Origin: an uncultured Bacillus sp.
Lineage (GTDB): Bacteria; Bacillota; Bacilli; Bacillales; DSM-1321
Assembly: GCA_934215995.1 (NCBI GenBank)
Contig: CAKQBC010000073.1
Coordinates: 1-9,137, forward strand
Direction of reading: 5' to 3'
Length of the DNA stretch: 9,137 nucleotides
Shown: positions 1-6,140 of the stretch, piece after piece
Numbering within the stretch: position 1 is the first letter of the stretch
Layout: the number at the start of each line of letters is the position of its first letter
The notes under the pieces: generated by a model
Told to the model about the DNA's origin: nothing
What the model saw: only the letters and a program-made list of their open reading frames with translations
The model's database searches: none
Translations under genes and position numbers: made by a program

Positions 1-394
1 TTAGGTCCTCTACATCCCGAAGCCCCATCTCTGACAGCAGCCCGACGGCTTTTTCCTCCATCCCTGAGCCATTTTTATTCTGAAGCTTAAGGCCAAGCAG
101 AATATTCTCTTTGATCGTCTTCCATGGGAATAAATAATCCTGCTGCAGCATATAGCCTATGTCTTCCTTCTTTTCATGGTAATTCAGATTTCCATCAAGC
201 TTAATTTCCCCGGATGTGGGCTTAATCAGGCCTGCAATGATAGAGAGGATTGTGGTCTTCCCGCAGCCGCTCGGCCCGAGAAATGAAACAAATTCACCTT
301 GCTCAATCGACATCGAAATATTCTCGACTGCTGTAGTTGCATGATCCTCAGAGAAATAAACATGATCTACATCCGTAAGAGTAAGGAAACTCAT
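1..394 (-). CDS. ytlC: ABC transporter ATP-binding protein, nitrate/taurine/thiamine-precursor type (partial)
   Basis: This is the N-terminal 131 residues of an ABC transporter ATPase; the rest lies beyond the left edge. It powers uptake by hydrolysing ATP on the cytoplasmic face of a permease. The translation begins MSFLTLTDVDHVYF and carries the Walker A motif GPSGCGKT at residues 40-47 and a Q-loop QQDYLFPW at about 84-91. The signature motif, Walker B and H-loop fall outside the window. The -FPW- after the Q-loop glutamine is typical of the SsuB/TauB/ThiZ branch. The ATG at 394 follows a GAGGTGG ribosome binding site that overlaps the stop codon of the upstream lipoprotein gene, leaving 13 bp between the genes, so the two are co-transcribed and probably translationally coupled. 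A permease gene (ytlD-like) would be expected beyond the edge. The family is certain; the ytlC name rests on the context and remembered B. subtilis gene order. Confidence 0.88.
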   Translation of the reverse strand, partial: MSFLTLTDVDHVYFSEDHATTAVENISMSIEQGEFVSFLGPSGCGKTTILSIIAGLIKPTSGEIKLDGNLNYHEKKEDIGYMLQQDYLFPWKTIKENILLGLKLQNKNGSGMEEKAVGLLSEMGLRDVEDL

Positions 395-407
395 GGCTGT
401 TTCCACC

Positions 408-1400
408 TCATTTCTTTGCGGATTTCTCGGCGAATTCTGTGTTCACTAAGGTATCGTATGGGATATCTTCCGGCAGCTCGCCTGCTTCATCCATAATGGC
501 CTTCAGATTGGACCATTCTTGCTCATCGAGGATCGGATCTGTCGCAAACGAATCCTGTGATTTATACCGTTCCACTACCATTTCGATTATTTCGAGCTCC
601 GTGTCCTCGAAGTGAGGCTGGATCGCTTTGGCCACTTCTGCGGAACTGTGCTCATCGACCCATTTCTGAGCTTTCTGGATAGCATCTGTAAATTTTTCGG
701 CTGTTTCTTTATCTTCCTTTAGATAGCTGGATTTGGCCATGAACGTTGTGTAAGGAACCTTGCCGGACTCTGTGCCGAATGAAGCGACAATATATCCTTT
801 GCCTTCCTGCTCAAAGATGCTTGCCTGCGGCTCGAATAATTGGACAAAGTCGCCTGTTCCGGAGGCGAAGGCATTGGCTATGTTGGCAAAGTCAACATTC
901 TGGATCAGATTCAGGTCTGATTTGGGATCGATGTTATGCTGCTTAAGTACATATTCGCCGACCATTTGAGGCATGCCGCCTTTCCGCTGTCCGAGGAATT
1001 CACTGCCTTTCAGATCCTCCCAGGAGAATTGGTCCATCTTTTCCCTGGACATGAGGAAGGTGCCGTCCGTTTGGGTTAGCTGTGCAAAGTTTATGACGGG
1101 ATCCTTCGAGCCCTGGGCATGCACATATATAGAAGTCTCAGATCCGACAAGGGCGATGTCAGCCCCATCAGACAGAAGCGTTGTCATTGTTTTGTCGCCG
1201 CCCCAGGTAGTCGTCAATTCAACGTCAAGACCCTGTTCTTCAAAAAAGCCTTTCTCCATCGCCAAATAAAGCGGCGCATAAAATATGGAGCGTGTTACTT
1301 CAGCTACCCGTACTTTCGTAGCTTCTTCCTTCCCGCAGGCGGCTGTAAAGAGAAGCAAAGAGCACAGCAGGAGTATGCTTAGAAAACCTTTCTTCTTCAT
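408..1400 (-). CDS. ytlA: ABC transporter substrate-binding lipoprotein, NMT1/SsuA-like
   Basis: This is the extracytoplasmic solute receptor of the transporter whose ATPase follows, anchored to the outer face of the membrane as a lipoprotein. The 330-residue product starts MKKKGFLSILLL, has a hydrophobic stretch, and has a lipobox-like TAAC with the lipidated cysteine at residue 22. The mature part opens with VRVAEVTRSIFYAPLYLAMEKG, split here as VRVAEVTRS and IFYAPLYLAMEKGFF, followed by a GLDVELTTTWGGDK loop. This is the standard start of the NMT1/SsuA/ThiY fold that binds taurine, sulfonates, nitrate or thiamine pyrimidine precursors. The ligand cannot be read from the sequence. I chose the ATG at 1400, which lies 6 nt after GGAAGG; an in-frame ATG at 1406 lies directly against that site and is less likely. 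A sigma-A-like promoter at 1452-1480 lies upstream. The length fits the family and the gene looks intact. Confidence 0.87.
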   Translation of the reverse strand: MKKKGFLSILLLCSLLLFTAACGKEEATKVRVAEVTRSIFYAPLYLAMEKGFFEEQGLDVELTTTWGGDKTMTTLLSDGADIALVGSETSIYVHAQGSKDPVINFAQLTQTDGTFLMSREKMDQFSWEDLKGSEFLGQRKGGMPQMVGEYVLKQHNIDPKSDLNLIQNVDFANIANAFASGTGDFVQLFEPQASIFEQEGKGYIVASFGTESGKVPYTTFMAKSSYLKEDKETAEKFTDAIQKAQKWVDEHSSAEVAKAIQPHFEDTELEIIEMVVERYKSQDSFATDPILDEQEWSNLKAIMDEAGELPEDIPYDTLVNTEFAEKSAKK

Positions 1401-1451
1401 TCCCATCCTTCCTTCCCGATAAGTGTATTTCTCCTCTAAAAGGTTTAAGAT

Positions 1452-1480
1452 ATCTTATGAAAGAGAAAAAAATGTGTGAA
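1452..1480 (-). promoter_or_regulatory. Candidate sigma-A promoter of the ytlA-ytlC operon, with overlapping palindrome
   Basis: On the minus strand a -35 box TTCACA (1475-1480, five of six consensus bases) and a -10 box TAAGAT (1452-1457, four of six) are separated by exactly 17 nt. Transcription would start near 1445 and give a leader of about 45 nt before the lipoprotein gene. A perfect 12-bp palindrome, TAAGATATCTTA (1446-1457), covers the -10 box and the start site, where a repressor could act. I found no TPP riboswitch features in the leader, although some transporters of this family are thiamine-regulated. This is prediction from spacing and consensus only. Confidence 0.5.
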
Positions 1481-1578
1481 CGCCTATTTTTATGGAGGCG
1501 GTACCCTGAATGTGGGCTGAAGTGCCTGGCTGAAGTTTTTGAACTAGCGTCCGGAAATGAACTGGAGGAGTAAAACAG

Positions 1579-2373
1579 ATGACGAATATAACGGATGGCG
1601 AGATTGTATCCATCTTGCCTTTTCCTTCCCCTAATCCATACATAAACCTATCCACCGTAACGTATCTTTCTGGCGGCCTTAAGGTGAAAGGGCTGCTGGC
1701 CGAACCGGTCCGGAACGATATTAAGGATGGATTTTTATACTTGAGAGGCGGCATAAAAGGAGTGGGTCAGGTAAGGCCGGGACGGATTGTGCAATTTGCG
1801 TCCCAGGGCTTTATCGTGTTTGCTCCTTACTATCGCGGCAATATGGGGGGAGAAGGCCGGGAGGATTTTGCGGGGGAGGACCGGGCAGACGCCATTGCAG
1901 CCGCGCGTGTCCTGAAAAACCTGAAACAGGTGGAGCAGCTCCATGTATTCGGATTCTCCCGGGGAGGGGTTATGGCGCTATGGACAGCGATTCATGAACC
2001 ATACGTCTCTTCGCTCGTAACGTGGGGAGGAGTATCGGATATGGCCCTAACCTATGAAGAAAGAGTCGACCTGCGCAGGATGATGAAACGGGTGATCGGG
2101 GGTTCCCCGTATAAATATCCGGAAAAATACGATGAGCGGACTCCGCTCCACCGGCTGAAGGATATCAAATGCCCTGTGCTCATCATACATGGAAGCCAGG
2201 ATCATAATGTGTCTCTGCGACACTCCTTGCTGCTGGAGGAGGGCTTGAAAAAACAAGGGCAAAAGGTTGAAAGCTGGTATTTCAATGAGTATACACATTA
2301 CTTTCCTCCATGCGTAAATCGCCAGACAGTCGAAAAATTATCATTATGGATGAAAGAGCAGCGGGATAGATGA
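1579..2373 (+). CDS. ytmA: Alpha/beta hydrolase of the prolyl oligopeptidase-like (YtmA) group
   Basis: This is a 264-residue predicted cytoplasmic serine hydrolase with no signal peptide; the substrate is unknown. The nucleophile elbow GFSRGG places the catalytic serine at residue 127. HGSQDHNV gives the likely acid Asp208, and EYTHYF gives the likely histidine His240, the spacing expected for an alpha/beta hydrolase triad. The stretch FAPYYRGNMGGEGREDF (80-97) before the elbow matches the loop seen in the S9-like small hydrolases of bacilli. The ATG at 1579 follows GGAGGAG at 1564-1570 with good spacing. It lies divergent from the ytlA operon, and ytmB follows after 67 bp on the same strand with no terminator between, so the two probably form an operon. 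I found no convincing sigma-A promoter in the 170-bp gap upstream. The fold is sure; the biochemical role is open. Confidence 0.85.
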   Translation: MTNITDGEIVSILPFPSPNPYINLSTVTYLSGGLKVKGLLAEPVRNDIKDGFLYLRGGIKGVGQVRPGRIVQFASQGFIVFAPYYRGNMGGEGREDFAGEDRADAIAAARVLKNLKQVEQLHVFGFSRGGVMALWTAIHEPYVSSLVTWGGVSDMALTYEERVDLRRMMKRVIGGSPYKYPEKYDERTPLHRLKDIKCPVLIIHGSQDHNVSLRHSLLLEEGLKKQGQKVESWYFNEYTHYFPPCVNRQTVEKLSLWMKEQRDR

Positions 2374-2440
2374 TAAAATAATACTAACGAATGGAGTGTG
2401 TTGCCTTTCGGCCTATCCACTTGAAAGGGGAGCAATAAGA

Positions 2441-2683
2441 ATGGGGATGCCTTTAGAGCTTAATACAATGATTGTCACAAAAGGGAAAGAAGAGCGGGTA
2501 AACAGCAATGACTTTATCCTGCAGAAAAGCGGCTACCGCTTATATCCTATCAATATCCCGCTGCCTGTACAGAAAACAATTGAAGGGGAATTGACCGGTA
2601 CCGGTGTTATCAAAAAAGTGACATGGGAAAACGAAACAACGACCATTACATATGAATTGATATCCTTGTATAGCGTCAATTGA
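2441..2683 (+). CDS. ytmB: Small YtmB-like protein (DUF2584 type)
   Basis: This is an 80-residue protein of unknown function, beginning MGMPLELNTMIVTKGKEERV. It has no membrane segment or signal peptide. The alternating hydrophobic pattern (GYRLYPINIPLPV, GELTGTGVIKKVTWEN, TTTITYELISLYSVN) predicts a small all-beta fold. Length and sequence style match B. subtilis YtmB as I remember it, a family known only as DUF2584. The frame stays open upstream to an ATG at 2396, but that start has no ribosome binding site; the ATG at 2441 follows AAAGGGGAGC and gives the family length. It sits 67 bp after the ytmA-like gene, as expected for a pair, and a strong terminator starts 12 bp after its stop. No function can be offered from the sequence. 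Confidence 0.8.
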   Translation: MGMPLELNTMIVTKGKEERVNSNDFILQKSGYRLYPINIPLPVQKTIEGELTGTGVIKKVTWENETTTITYELISLYSVN

Positions 2684-2695
2684 ATAGAACTGCTT

Positions 2696-2727
2696 AGAGA
2701 CCGGCGATTAGGACAGCCGGTCTTTTT
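2696..2727 (+). terminator. Rho-independent terminator after ytmB
   Basis: A perfect 8-bp stem, AGACCGGC (2698-2705) with GCCGGTCT (2716-2723), encloses a 10-nt loop and runs into a T-rich tail. The stem can be extended by a G-T and an A-T pair. It closes the ytmA-ytmB unit and separates it from the sigma factor gene downstream. Confidence 0.88.
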
Positions 2728-2844
2728 ATGCTTAAATGCATTGCTTCAGGCAGCCGGAGAAAAAATGGGATTCTTTTGTTGGAAATGTCTGCAATATTTT
2801 GCGTGAAGCTGCGTCTAATTTATGAAAGGGCAGGGGGTGATGGA

Positions 2845-3369
2845 GTGGATTATAATGAGGCAATTGAAGAATGGTTCGCTTTATATGAGAAAGATATCGC
2901 AACTTATTTAGCCTATTATACAGGAACAACTGACGTGGAGGATTATGTGCAGGAGACCTTTCTTAAGGCATACAGGAAGATGGATAGTTACAGAGCGGCT
3001 GCGAATCCGAAAACCTGGCTCATCGCGATTGCAAGAAATGTGGCAAAGGACGCTTTCCGGAAAAATAGCAGGCAATCATCTTTTTTATCACATTTCTCTT
3101 TGCATCCGGATGGGGCTGAAGCCGGAGAGAGCATCGAAAAGCACCTGTTGGTGAAGGAGGATCAAAGGGACCTGTATCATGCCATTCTGGAGTTGAGAAA
3201 GCCCTATAGGGAAGTCCTGCATGTAAAGGGAATTATGGAGCTGAGCAGCAAGGAGAGCGCAGAAATCCTTGGATGGAGCATCAGCAAGGTGAATGTGACA
3301 TTCTCAAGGGCGCTTAAGAAATTAAAAACGGTTATGGAGGGAAATGGCTATGGAAAAGAAACCATATGA
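2845..3369 (+). CDS. ECF-type RNA polymerase sigma factor (SigX-like architecture)
   Basis: This is a 174-residue extracytoplasmic-function sigma factor, which would direct RNA polymerase to a small stress or envelope regulon. Region 2 spans about residues 10-75, with the core-binding DVEDYVQETFLKAYRK (30-45) and the -10-reading KTWLIAIARNVAKDAFRK (56-73). A linker of about 35 residues follows, then region 4 at about 110-164, whose helix-turn-helix reads SSKESAEILGWSISKVNVTF. The frame is open back to 2728, but the best start is the GTG at 2845 after AGGGGGTGAT, giving a normal ECF length; a start at 2785 lacks a binding site. The 3' end overlaps the next gene by 20 bp, which signals coupled expression with the membrane protein that is probably its anti-sigma factor. 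I cannot assign it to SigX, SigM or another named factor. In B. subtilis, as I recall, no sigma gene lies between ytmB and pckA. Confidence 0.85.
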   Translation: MDYNEAIEEWFALYEKDIATYLAYYTGTTDVEDYVQETFLKAYRKMDSYRAAANPKTWLIAIARNVAKDAFRKNSRQSSFLSHFSLHPDGAEAGESIEKHLLVKEDQRDLYHAILELRKPYREVLHVKGIMELSSKESAEILGWSISKVNVTFSRALKKLKTVMEGNGYGKETI

Positions 3370-4285
3370 TGATGAATATGTTTCCCGTTTGAATGCCATG
3401 CCGCGTCATCAGCTTTCACATGACGCAAGGAACCGGGTCCTGTCCGCCATCCGGGAACAGGATAAAAGCATGCCGGTGAGAAGGCCTTATAAATATGCCT
3501 GGGTGTTGGCAGCTTGCGTTTTGCTCCTTGCCGGTGTGCTGTTTTCAGGCTTCTTGGCTGAGGAGAACCCGGCAACGGAGAAACAAATGCCTGTGGAGAA
3601 GGTAGAAACCTCGCAGGCGGGCGTCTATTTTGAAAGGAAGGACCGGGCCGGCGAGCCGATTCCTGAGAAAATTCTCGGCATTCCCAATAAGATAGGCCTT
3701 CTTGGCTTGTTCGAAGATTGGGTGGCACTCGACAGCCAGAATACGGCAAAGATATTTGTCTATATGTGGGGAGAACCCGGGAAATTGGTGGACGAGAGCA
3801 TAAAGGTAGTGGCAGAGCATACGAGAACGGGAGAGAAGGTTACAATTGCGAACGGTACGACCAGTTCCCCGATTGATCAGGAAGATGCCGCATTCTTGAC
3901 CAGTTTTGCCCCCTTGCCTTATGCCGGCGTTTGGAACCTTCATTTCATAGTGGCAGAAGAGCCGTTTGCCGATTTCTCGGTAACCGTACAGGAGCCGTTT
4001 CCGCAGACGGAGAAGATGGTCATCAGGAGAATGGCCGATGAGTTTAAGGTAAATGAAACAGAAACGACGGAAATCGTATTGTTGAAGGGTGAAATGCCGG
4101 AAACGATTGACGTCCGTCTGAAATCGCTGAAGACAGGCGAGGAAAAGATAGAAACTTTCACAAACTCAGAGCATTATAATGCTACTGGTGATACCCCTTA
4201 TTATTGGGGAGCGCTCCGATTTCCCGAAAAGGGAGAATGGAGCATAACGGTTTTAGGGGAAACCGTTCATGTGAACGTGCAATAA
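3350..4285 (+). CDS. Probable membrane anti-sigma factor with tandem extracytoplasmic beta domains
   Basis: This is a 311-residue single-pass membrane protein with a short cytoplasmic N-terminus (about 1-47, including DEYVSRLNAMPRHQLSHDARNR, split here as DEYVSRLNAMPR and HQLSHDARNR), one transmembrane segment YAWVLAACVLLLAGVLF at about 49-66, and about 240 residues outside. The layout and the overlap with the ECF sigma gene argue that the N-terminus holds the sigma factor inactive at the membrane. There is no HxxxCxxC zinc anti-sigma motif, so it would be of the short RsiX-like kind. The outer part holds two beta-rich segments of about 100 residues (about 110-214 and 222-311), each with a TGEK/TGEE turn and a closing GVW/GEW strand; the first recalls DUF4871, with low certainty. 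The ATG at 3350 lies 8 nt after GGAGGG; an in-frame ATG at 3344 is closer than usual. The stop codon lies inside the terminator shared with pckA. The signal it senses is unknown. Confidence 0.72.
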   Translation: MEKKPYDDEYVSRLNAMPRHQLSHDARNRVLSAIREQDKSMPVRRPYKYAWVLAACVLLLAGVLFSGFLAEENPATEKQMPVEKVETSQAGVYFERKDRAGEPIPEKILGIPNKIGLLGLFEDWVALDSQNTAKIFVYMWGEPGKLVDESIKVVAEHTRTGEKVTIANGTTSSPIDQEDAAFLTSFAPLPYAGVWNLHFIVAEEPFADFSVTVQEPFPQTEKMVIRRMADEFKVNETETTEIVLLKGEMPETIDVRLKSLKTGEEKIETFTNSEHYNATGDTPYYWGALRFPEKGEWSITVLGETVHVNVQ

Positions 4286-4333
4286 ACAAAAAGAAGCCTG
4301 CCTGTTAGGGCAAGCTTCTTTTTGTTTATTGCA
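4278..4333. terminator. Bidirectional terminator shared by the anti-sigma gene and pckA
   Basis: A perfect 20-bp inverted repeat (4278-4297 with 4314-4333) has an A-rich left arm and a T-rich right arm, so it gives a hairpin followed by a U-tract on either strand. Inside it a second stem, TGCC (4299-4302) with GGCA (4309-4312), almost continues the helix and leaves a very small loop. The stop codons of both convergent genes (4283-4285 plus, 4326-4328 minus) lie within the arms, with the last coding codons. It should end transcription from both sides. Confidence 0.93.
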
Positions 4334-5912
4334 GCGGTCCGCCAAGTTCCCTGATGTCGATGGAAACATCTTCGAACTTTTTGAAGTTCTCGTGGAATTT
4401 AGCAGCCAGTTCTTTCGCTTTTTTCTCATATGCTGCTTGGTCAGTCCATGTTTTGGATGGCTGCAGAACATCATCAGGCACACCTGGTACATGCTGCGGA
4501 ATATCAAGGCCGAAGATTTCGTCCTTGACTGTATCCACTGTATTCAGTTCGCCTTCTAGAGCGGCCTGAATCATTGCACGGGTGTAAGCCAGCTTCATCC
4601 GGCTTCCCACACCATATTCGCCACCTGTCCAGCCTGTATTCACAAGGAAGACATTTGCATTATGCTCATCGATTTTTTCCCCGAGCATTTCAGCATATAC
4701 CGTTGCCGGAAGCGGAAGGAACGGTGAACCGAAGCAAGTCGAAAAAGTAGCCTGCGGTGATGTAATTCCTCTTTCCGTACCTGCCAGCTTGCTTGTATAT
4801 CCGCTTAGGAAATGGTACATAGCCTGCTCTTTGGACAATTTGCTGATTGGAGGCAGTACCCCGAACGCATCCGCAGTCAGGAATATGATTGTATTCGGAT
4901 GGCCTGCAATGCTAGGTGTGACAATATTATTCATCGCGTCGATCGGATAAGCTGCACGCGTATTTTCAGTCAATGATTTATCTTCGTAATCGGCAACCCT
5001 TGTATGGTCATCTAATACGACGTTTTCCAATACAGATCCAAAACGGATGGCATCAAAAATTTGCGGTTCTTTTTCGCGAGTCAAGTCGATGCACTTCGCA
5101 TAGCAGCCGCCTTCGATGTTGAAAACCCCGTTTGGTGACCAGCCGTGCTCGTCATCCCCGATAAGCTTGCGGTTCGGGTCGGCTGATAAAGTTGTTTTTC
5201 CTGTTCCGGACAGTCCGAAGAACAATGCAACATCGCCTTCTTTGCCGACATTGGATGAACAGTGCATAGACAGGATGTTCTGTTCAGGAAGCAAATAGTT
5301 CATCACGGAGAAAATGGATTTCTTCATTTCTCCTGCATATTCGGTACCGCCGATCAATACCGTTTTGTGTTCAAAGGAAATGATGATGAATGTCTCTGAT
5401 TTAGTGCCGTCGACTGCAGGGTCTGCCTTGAAAGTAGGGGCAGAAATGACAGTGAACTGGGCTTCATGGTTTTGAAGCGCTTCCTTAGTCGGGCGGATGA
5501 ATAATTGATGGGCAAACAGGTTATGCCATGCATATTCATTAATGATCTGGATCGGAAGCTCATAGCGTTTGTCGGCGCCTGCAAAACCTTTGAAGACAAA
5601 CACTTCTTCTTTTTCCCCTAAATAGGAAATGACTTTATTATAAAGCTTGATGAAAGCTTCTTCAGAAATCGGTTCATTGACTGGACCCCAGTCAATTTTG
5701 TCCTTCGAAGACGCTTCTTCGACGATATATTTATCTTTAGGTGAACGTCCTGTATATTTACCGGTCTCAGCGCAGACTGCCCCAGTGGAGGAGAGAACCC
5801 CTTCTTTGCGGGTCAGAACTTTTTCGACTAATTGAGGCACGGATAATTGAATCGATACATTATTTCCCTCTAACAGCTTTTGTAGCTCATTTGAAATTCC
5901 TACCGTATTCAT
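4326..5912 (-). CDS. pckA: Phosphoenolpyruvate carboxykinase (ATP)
   Basis: This cytoplasmic enzyme converts oxaloacetate and ATP to phosphoenolpyruvate, CO2 and ADP, the entry step of gluconeogenesis from TCA intermediates. At 528 residues it has the full family length. Visible landmarks are TGRSPKDK with substrate-binding Arg56, GEMKKS with Lys198, SMHCSS with His217, the kinase-1a P-loop GLSGTGKT (233-240), the kinase-2 motif IGDDEHGW with Asp254, EGGCYAK (267-273) and Arg318 in ENTRAAYP. Lys198, His217 and Asp254 correspond by spacing to the manganese ligands known from the E. coli enzyme. The ATG at 5912 follows AAGGAAGG at 5923-5930. The promoter region contains a perfect match to the CcpN operator consensus, in keeping with glucose repression of pckA in B. 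subtilis. The gene is convergent with the anti-sigma gene and divergent from metK. I see no damage. Confidence 0.98.
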   Translation of the reverse strand: MNTVGISNELQKLLEGNNVSIQLSVPQLVEKVLTRKEGVLSSTGAVCAETGKYTGRSPKDKYIVEEASSKDKIDWGPVNEPISEEAFIKLYNKVISYLGEKEEVFVFKGFAGADKRYELPIQIINEYAWHNLFAHQLFIRPTKEALQNHEAQFTVISAPTFKADPAVDGTKSETFIIISFEHKTVLIGGTEYAGEMKKSIFSVMNYLLPEQNILSMHCSSNVGKEGDVALFFGLSGTGKTTLSADPNRKLIGDDEHGWSPNGVFNIEGGCYAKCIDLTREKEPQIFDAIRFGSVLENVVLDDHTRVADYEDKSLTENTRAAYPIDAMNNIVTPSIAGHPNTIIFLTADAFGVLPPISKLSKEQAMYHFLSGYTSKLAGTERGITSPQATFSTCFGSPFLPLPATVYAEMLGEKIDEHNANVFLVNTGWTGGEYGVGSRMKLAYTRAMIQAALEGELNTVDTVKDEIFGLDIPQHVPGVPDDVLQPSKTWTDQAAYEKKAKELAAKFHENFKKFEDVSIDIRELGGPLQ

Positions 5913-5974
5913 ATATGAGATACCTTCCTTTATACGTATTGTGATTTTTCTTAAAAATCTGTAACATGGTAATT

Positions 5975-6003
5975 AGTATAACACATTAACCTCAATAATC
6001 TAT
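5975..6003 (-). promoter_or_regulatory. pckA promoter with CcpN operator over the -10 box
   Basis: On the minus strand the -10 box TATACT (5975-5980) has a TGn extension and only a weak -35 (TAGATT at a 16-nt spacer or ATAGAT at 17). The sequence TGTGTTATACT (5975-5985) matches every position of the published B. subtilis CcpN consensus TRTGHYATAYW, in the direction of pckA transcription. CcpN represses pckA and gapB on glucose in B. subtilis, so the site fits its target. Transcription would start near 5968, leaving a leader of about 55 nt. Binding is inferred, not shown. Confidence 0.72.
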
Positions 6004-6032
6004 ACTAATTTAATCTAAAATTAAAAAAGTTT

Positions 6033-6046
6033 AAATAGCGCTTACA
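6033..6046 (-). promoter_or_regulatory. Candidate catabolite-responsive element (cre) upstream of pckA
   Basis: TGTAAGCGCTATTT on the minus strand matches 12 of 14 positions of the cre consensus TGWAANCGNTNWCA, including the whole central TGTAAGCGCT core; only the last two positions differ. It lies about 50 bp upstream of the pckA -10 box, where CcpA could affect pckA. The published glucose control of pckA in B. subtilis works mainly through CcpN, so this would be an additional input. It could also arise by chance. Confidence 0.4.
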
Positions 6047-6140
6047 AAAGAAAAAAAGCTGTATCCTGTAACATGTTTTCCTCCCTAGATCGGCTGATAT
6101 TGAAGCTCCTTTTAACTTACCGGTCTCTAAGTACATGCGT

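Noticed and set aside
1481..1500. CGCCT...AGGCG inverted repeat before ytmA
   Set aside because: The stem is only 5 bp with a 10-nt loop and no U-tract, so it is neither a clear terminator nor a riboswitch.
1407..1578. TPP riboswitch in the transporter leader
   Set aside because: I looked because some relatives carry thiamine precursors, but the CUGAGA and ACCUGAU core elements are absent on both strands.
1455..1754. Minus-strand open frame overlapping the start of the YtmA-like gene
   Set aside because: It is a shadow of the hydrolase frame and overlaps the ytlA promoter; it has no family features.
2728..2844. N-terminal extension of the sigma factor
   Set aside because: The added 39 residues start inside the tail of the ytmB terminator, lack a binding site and do not resemble sigma region 2; the GTG at 2845 follows a strong site.
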